A DNA stretch of 64,000 bases from Auanema rhodensis. Taxonomy: Eukaryota > Nematoda > Chromadorea > Rhabditida > Rhabditidae. A model generated the notes under the pieces. That model searched no databases. It was given only the letters and a program-made list of their open reading frames with translations, and was not told the DNA's origin. The DNA is taken from the NCBI GenBank assembly GCA_964057225.1, contig OZ059897.1, forward strand, positions 21,390,001-21,454,000, given 5' to 3'. Shown in pieces: positions 63,639 through 64,000 of this stretch. The position numbers and the translations under genes were made by a program. How positions within the stretch are numbered: position 1 is the first letter of the stretch; every line of letters begins with the position of its first letter.

Positions 63639-64000
63639 GTGCTCTTGGTATGTAACTCGCTTCACGTGAAAGATAAAGAGATGCGGTTTTCAAAATTAGA
63701 TTCCCCATGTCCATATTAGTCTAAAAACAAATTTTTATTGATATTGGTTCATGGTAACCATGACTTTGAAATTTACGTGAACTTTAATTTATGCTAATTA
63801 AATGTACACGTGATGTGCACTTGGTATGTAACTCGCTTCACGTGAAAGATAAAGAGATGCGGTTTTCAAAATTAGATTCCCCATGTCCATATTAGTCTAA
63901 AAACAAATTTTTATTGATATTGGTTCATGGTAACCATGACTTTGAAATTTACGTGAACTTTAATTTATGCTAATTAAATGTACACGTGATGTGCACTTGG
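63639..64000 (+). repeat. Terminal monomers continuing past the window
   Basis: One monomer with the GTGCTC start but otherwise plain (63639), one plain monomer (63815), and the first ten bases of the next (63991-64000). The array has not ended at the window edge. Confidence 0.95.

Larger units (their letters stand above)
1..64000 (+). repeat. 176-bp satellite DNA array with higher-order repeat structure (probable centromeric/heterochromatic satellite)
   Basis: The motif GTGCACTTGG recurs at 1, 177, 347, 523, 699 and then essentially every 176 bases to 63991, always on the plus strand. I count 364 monomers plus a 10-base partial one; 352 are exactly 176 bp. Neighbouring monomers differ at only a few positions, and the differences recur as shared diagnostic marks, which is the signature of higher-order repeats made by unequal exchange. 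Nothing interrupts the array: no transposon, inverted segment or unique sequence. Length near one nucleosome plus linker, about 32% G+C and strict same-strand order are typical of centromeric satellites in plants and animals; the centromere assignment is inference. The family is not one I recognise. No protein-coding gene is supported anywhere, because every reading frame is cut by stops that repeat with the monomer. Confidence 0.98.

Noticed and set aside
1-64000. CRISPR array
   Set aside because: The repeats are 176 bp and contiguous, with no short repeat/unique spacer alternation and no cas genes.
1-64000. CENP-B box
   Set aside because: The core NTTCGNNNNANNCGGGN was looked for on both strands. 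The 45T mark creates TTCG (ATTCGGTTTTC), but the required A and CGGG are missing, so there is no match.
1-64000. Transposable element or LTR fragments within the array
   Set aside because: Every stretch can be assigned to a monomer position except the 12-13 bp filler at 36759-36771, which is too short and resembles nearby satellite.
1-64000. RNA polymerase III promoter (B box-like GGTTCATGGTA)
   Set aside because: Only the first five bases fit the GGTTCGANTCC consensus, no A box was seen at a suitable distance, and T-runs occur in every monomer.
1-64000. Telomeric repeat or rDNA spacer
   Set aside because: No TTAGGG/TTTAGGG-type runs and no rRNA-like sequence occur; the 176-bp period does not suit a telomere.
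1-64000. Identity with known 176-180-bp plant centromere families (for example Arabidopsis CEN180 or Brassica CentBr)
   Set aside because: The length is similar, but the bases do not resemble what I recall of those families. Without a database search I make no family or species assignment.

Overview
The whole 64,000-base window is one uninterrupted satellite DNA array. A 176-bp monomer is repeated head to tail, always on the same strand, for 364 monomers plus the first 10 bases of a 365th. I found no gene, RNA gene, transposon, CRISPR array, inversion or foreign insert. With monomer position 1 set at the G of GTGCAC, the array starts in register at base 1. Read by hand, 352 monomers are exactly 176 bp. 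Ten differ slightly: one of 170, two of 178, six of 175 and one of 174. One pair is fused by a rearrangement and spans 288 bp. These lengths sum exactly to the start of the last partial monomer at 63,991. The reference monomer (1579-1754) has 56 G+C of 176, about 32%.

This is eukaryotic: a kilobase-scale, nucleosome-length, AT-rich, same-strand satellite with higher-order repeats (HORs) is typical of a centromere core or other constitutive heterochromatin in plants or animals. I do not recognise the family and cannot name the species. No match to the core of the CENP-B box was found.

Monomers differ at a limited set of recurrent diagnostic positions, written here as position plus base: 15G, 20T, 21A, 24C, 29A, 30A, 37G/37C, 42A, 45T, 61T, 67T, 69G, 71A, 85G, 91G, 96C/96G, 98C, 101C, 111G, 123A, 124A, 149T, 160A, 162T, 171T. 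A monomer called 'plain' carries none of them. Reading these marks along the window shows the HOR structure. A recurrent 21-step order (steps a to u, defined in the findings) is seen in long pieces at 7.6-9.7, 34.1-36.8, 37.1-41.3, 49.6-55.4 and 58.2-60.5 kb. A second type, built on the run [101C][45T 101C][111G 123A][37G], occupies about 0.5-6.5 kb and 16.9-27.8 kb.

Layout: 1-7.6 kb, type II units with 42A, 91G and 149T; 7.6-13.2 kb, the 21-step order and a partial second copy, with a 704-bp duplication between them; 13.2-16.7 kb, 98C/61T units; 16.7-19.9 kb, a doubled 9-mer; 19.9-23.9 kb, a near-doubled 12-mer; 23.4-33.3 kb, 4-mer, 5-mer and dimer duplications rich in 61T; 33.3-36.8 kb, return of the 21-step order; 36.76 kb, the only out-of-register junction; 36.9-41.5 kb, dimer and trimer amplification; 41.5-47.8 kb, 5-mer and 11-mer duplications; 47.8-55.4 kb, 11-mer then 10-mer tandem units; 55.4-61.5 kb, more of the 21-step order; 61.5-63.6 kb, a homogeneous patch of twelve 61T monomers; then ordinary monomers to the end.

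Nothing is encoded, so there is no gene cooperation to describe. The information lies in the monomer's internal motifs (ACGTGA three times at 33/32-bp spacing, a 15-bp dyad, a 10-bp CACGTG palindrome, an A/T-run block) and in the record of unequal exchange. Marks were read by eye; an automated alignment should confirm counts and identities.
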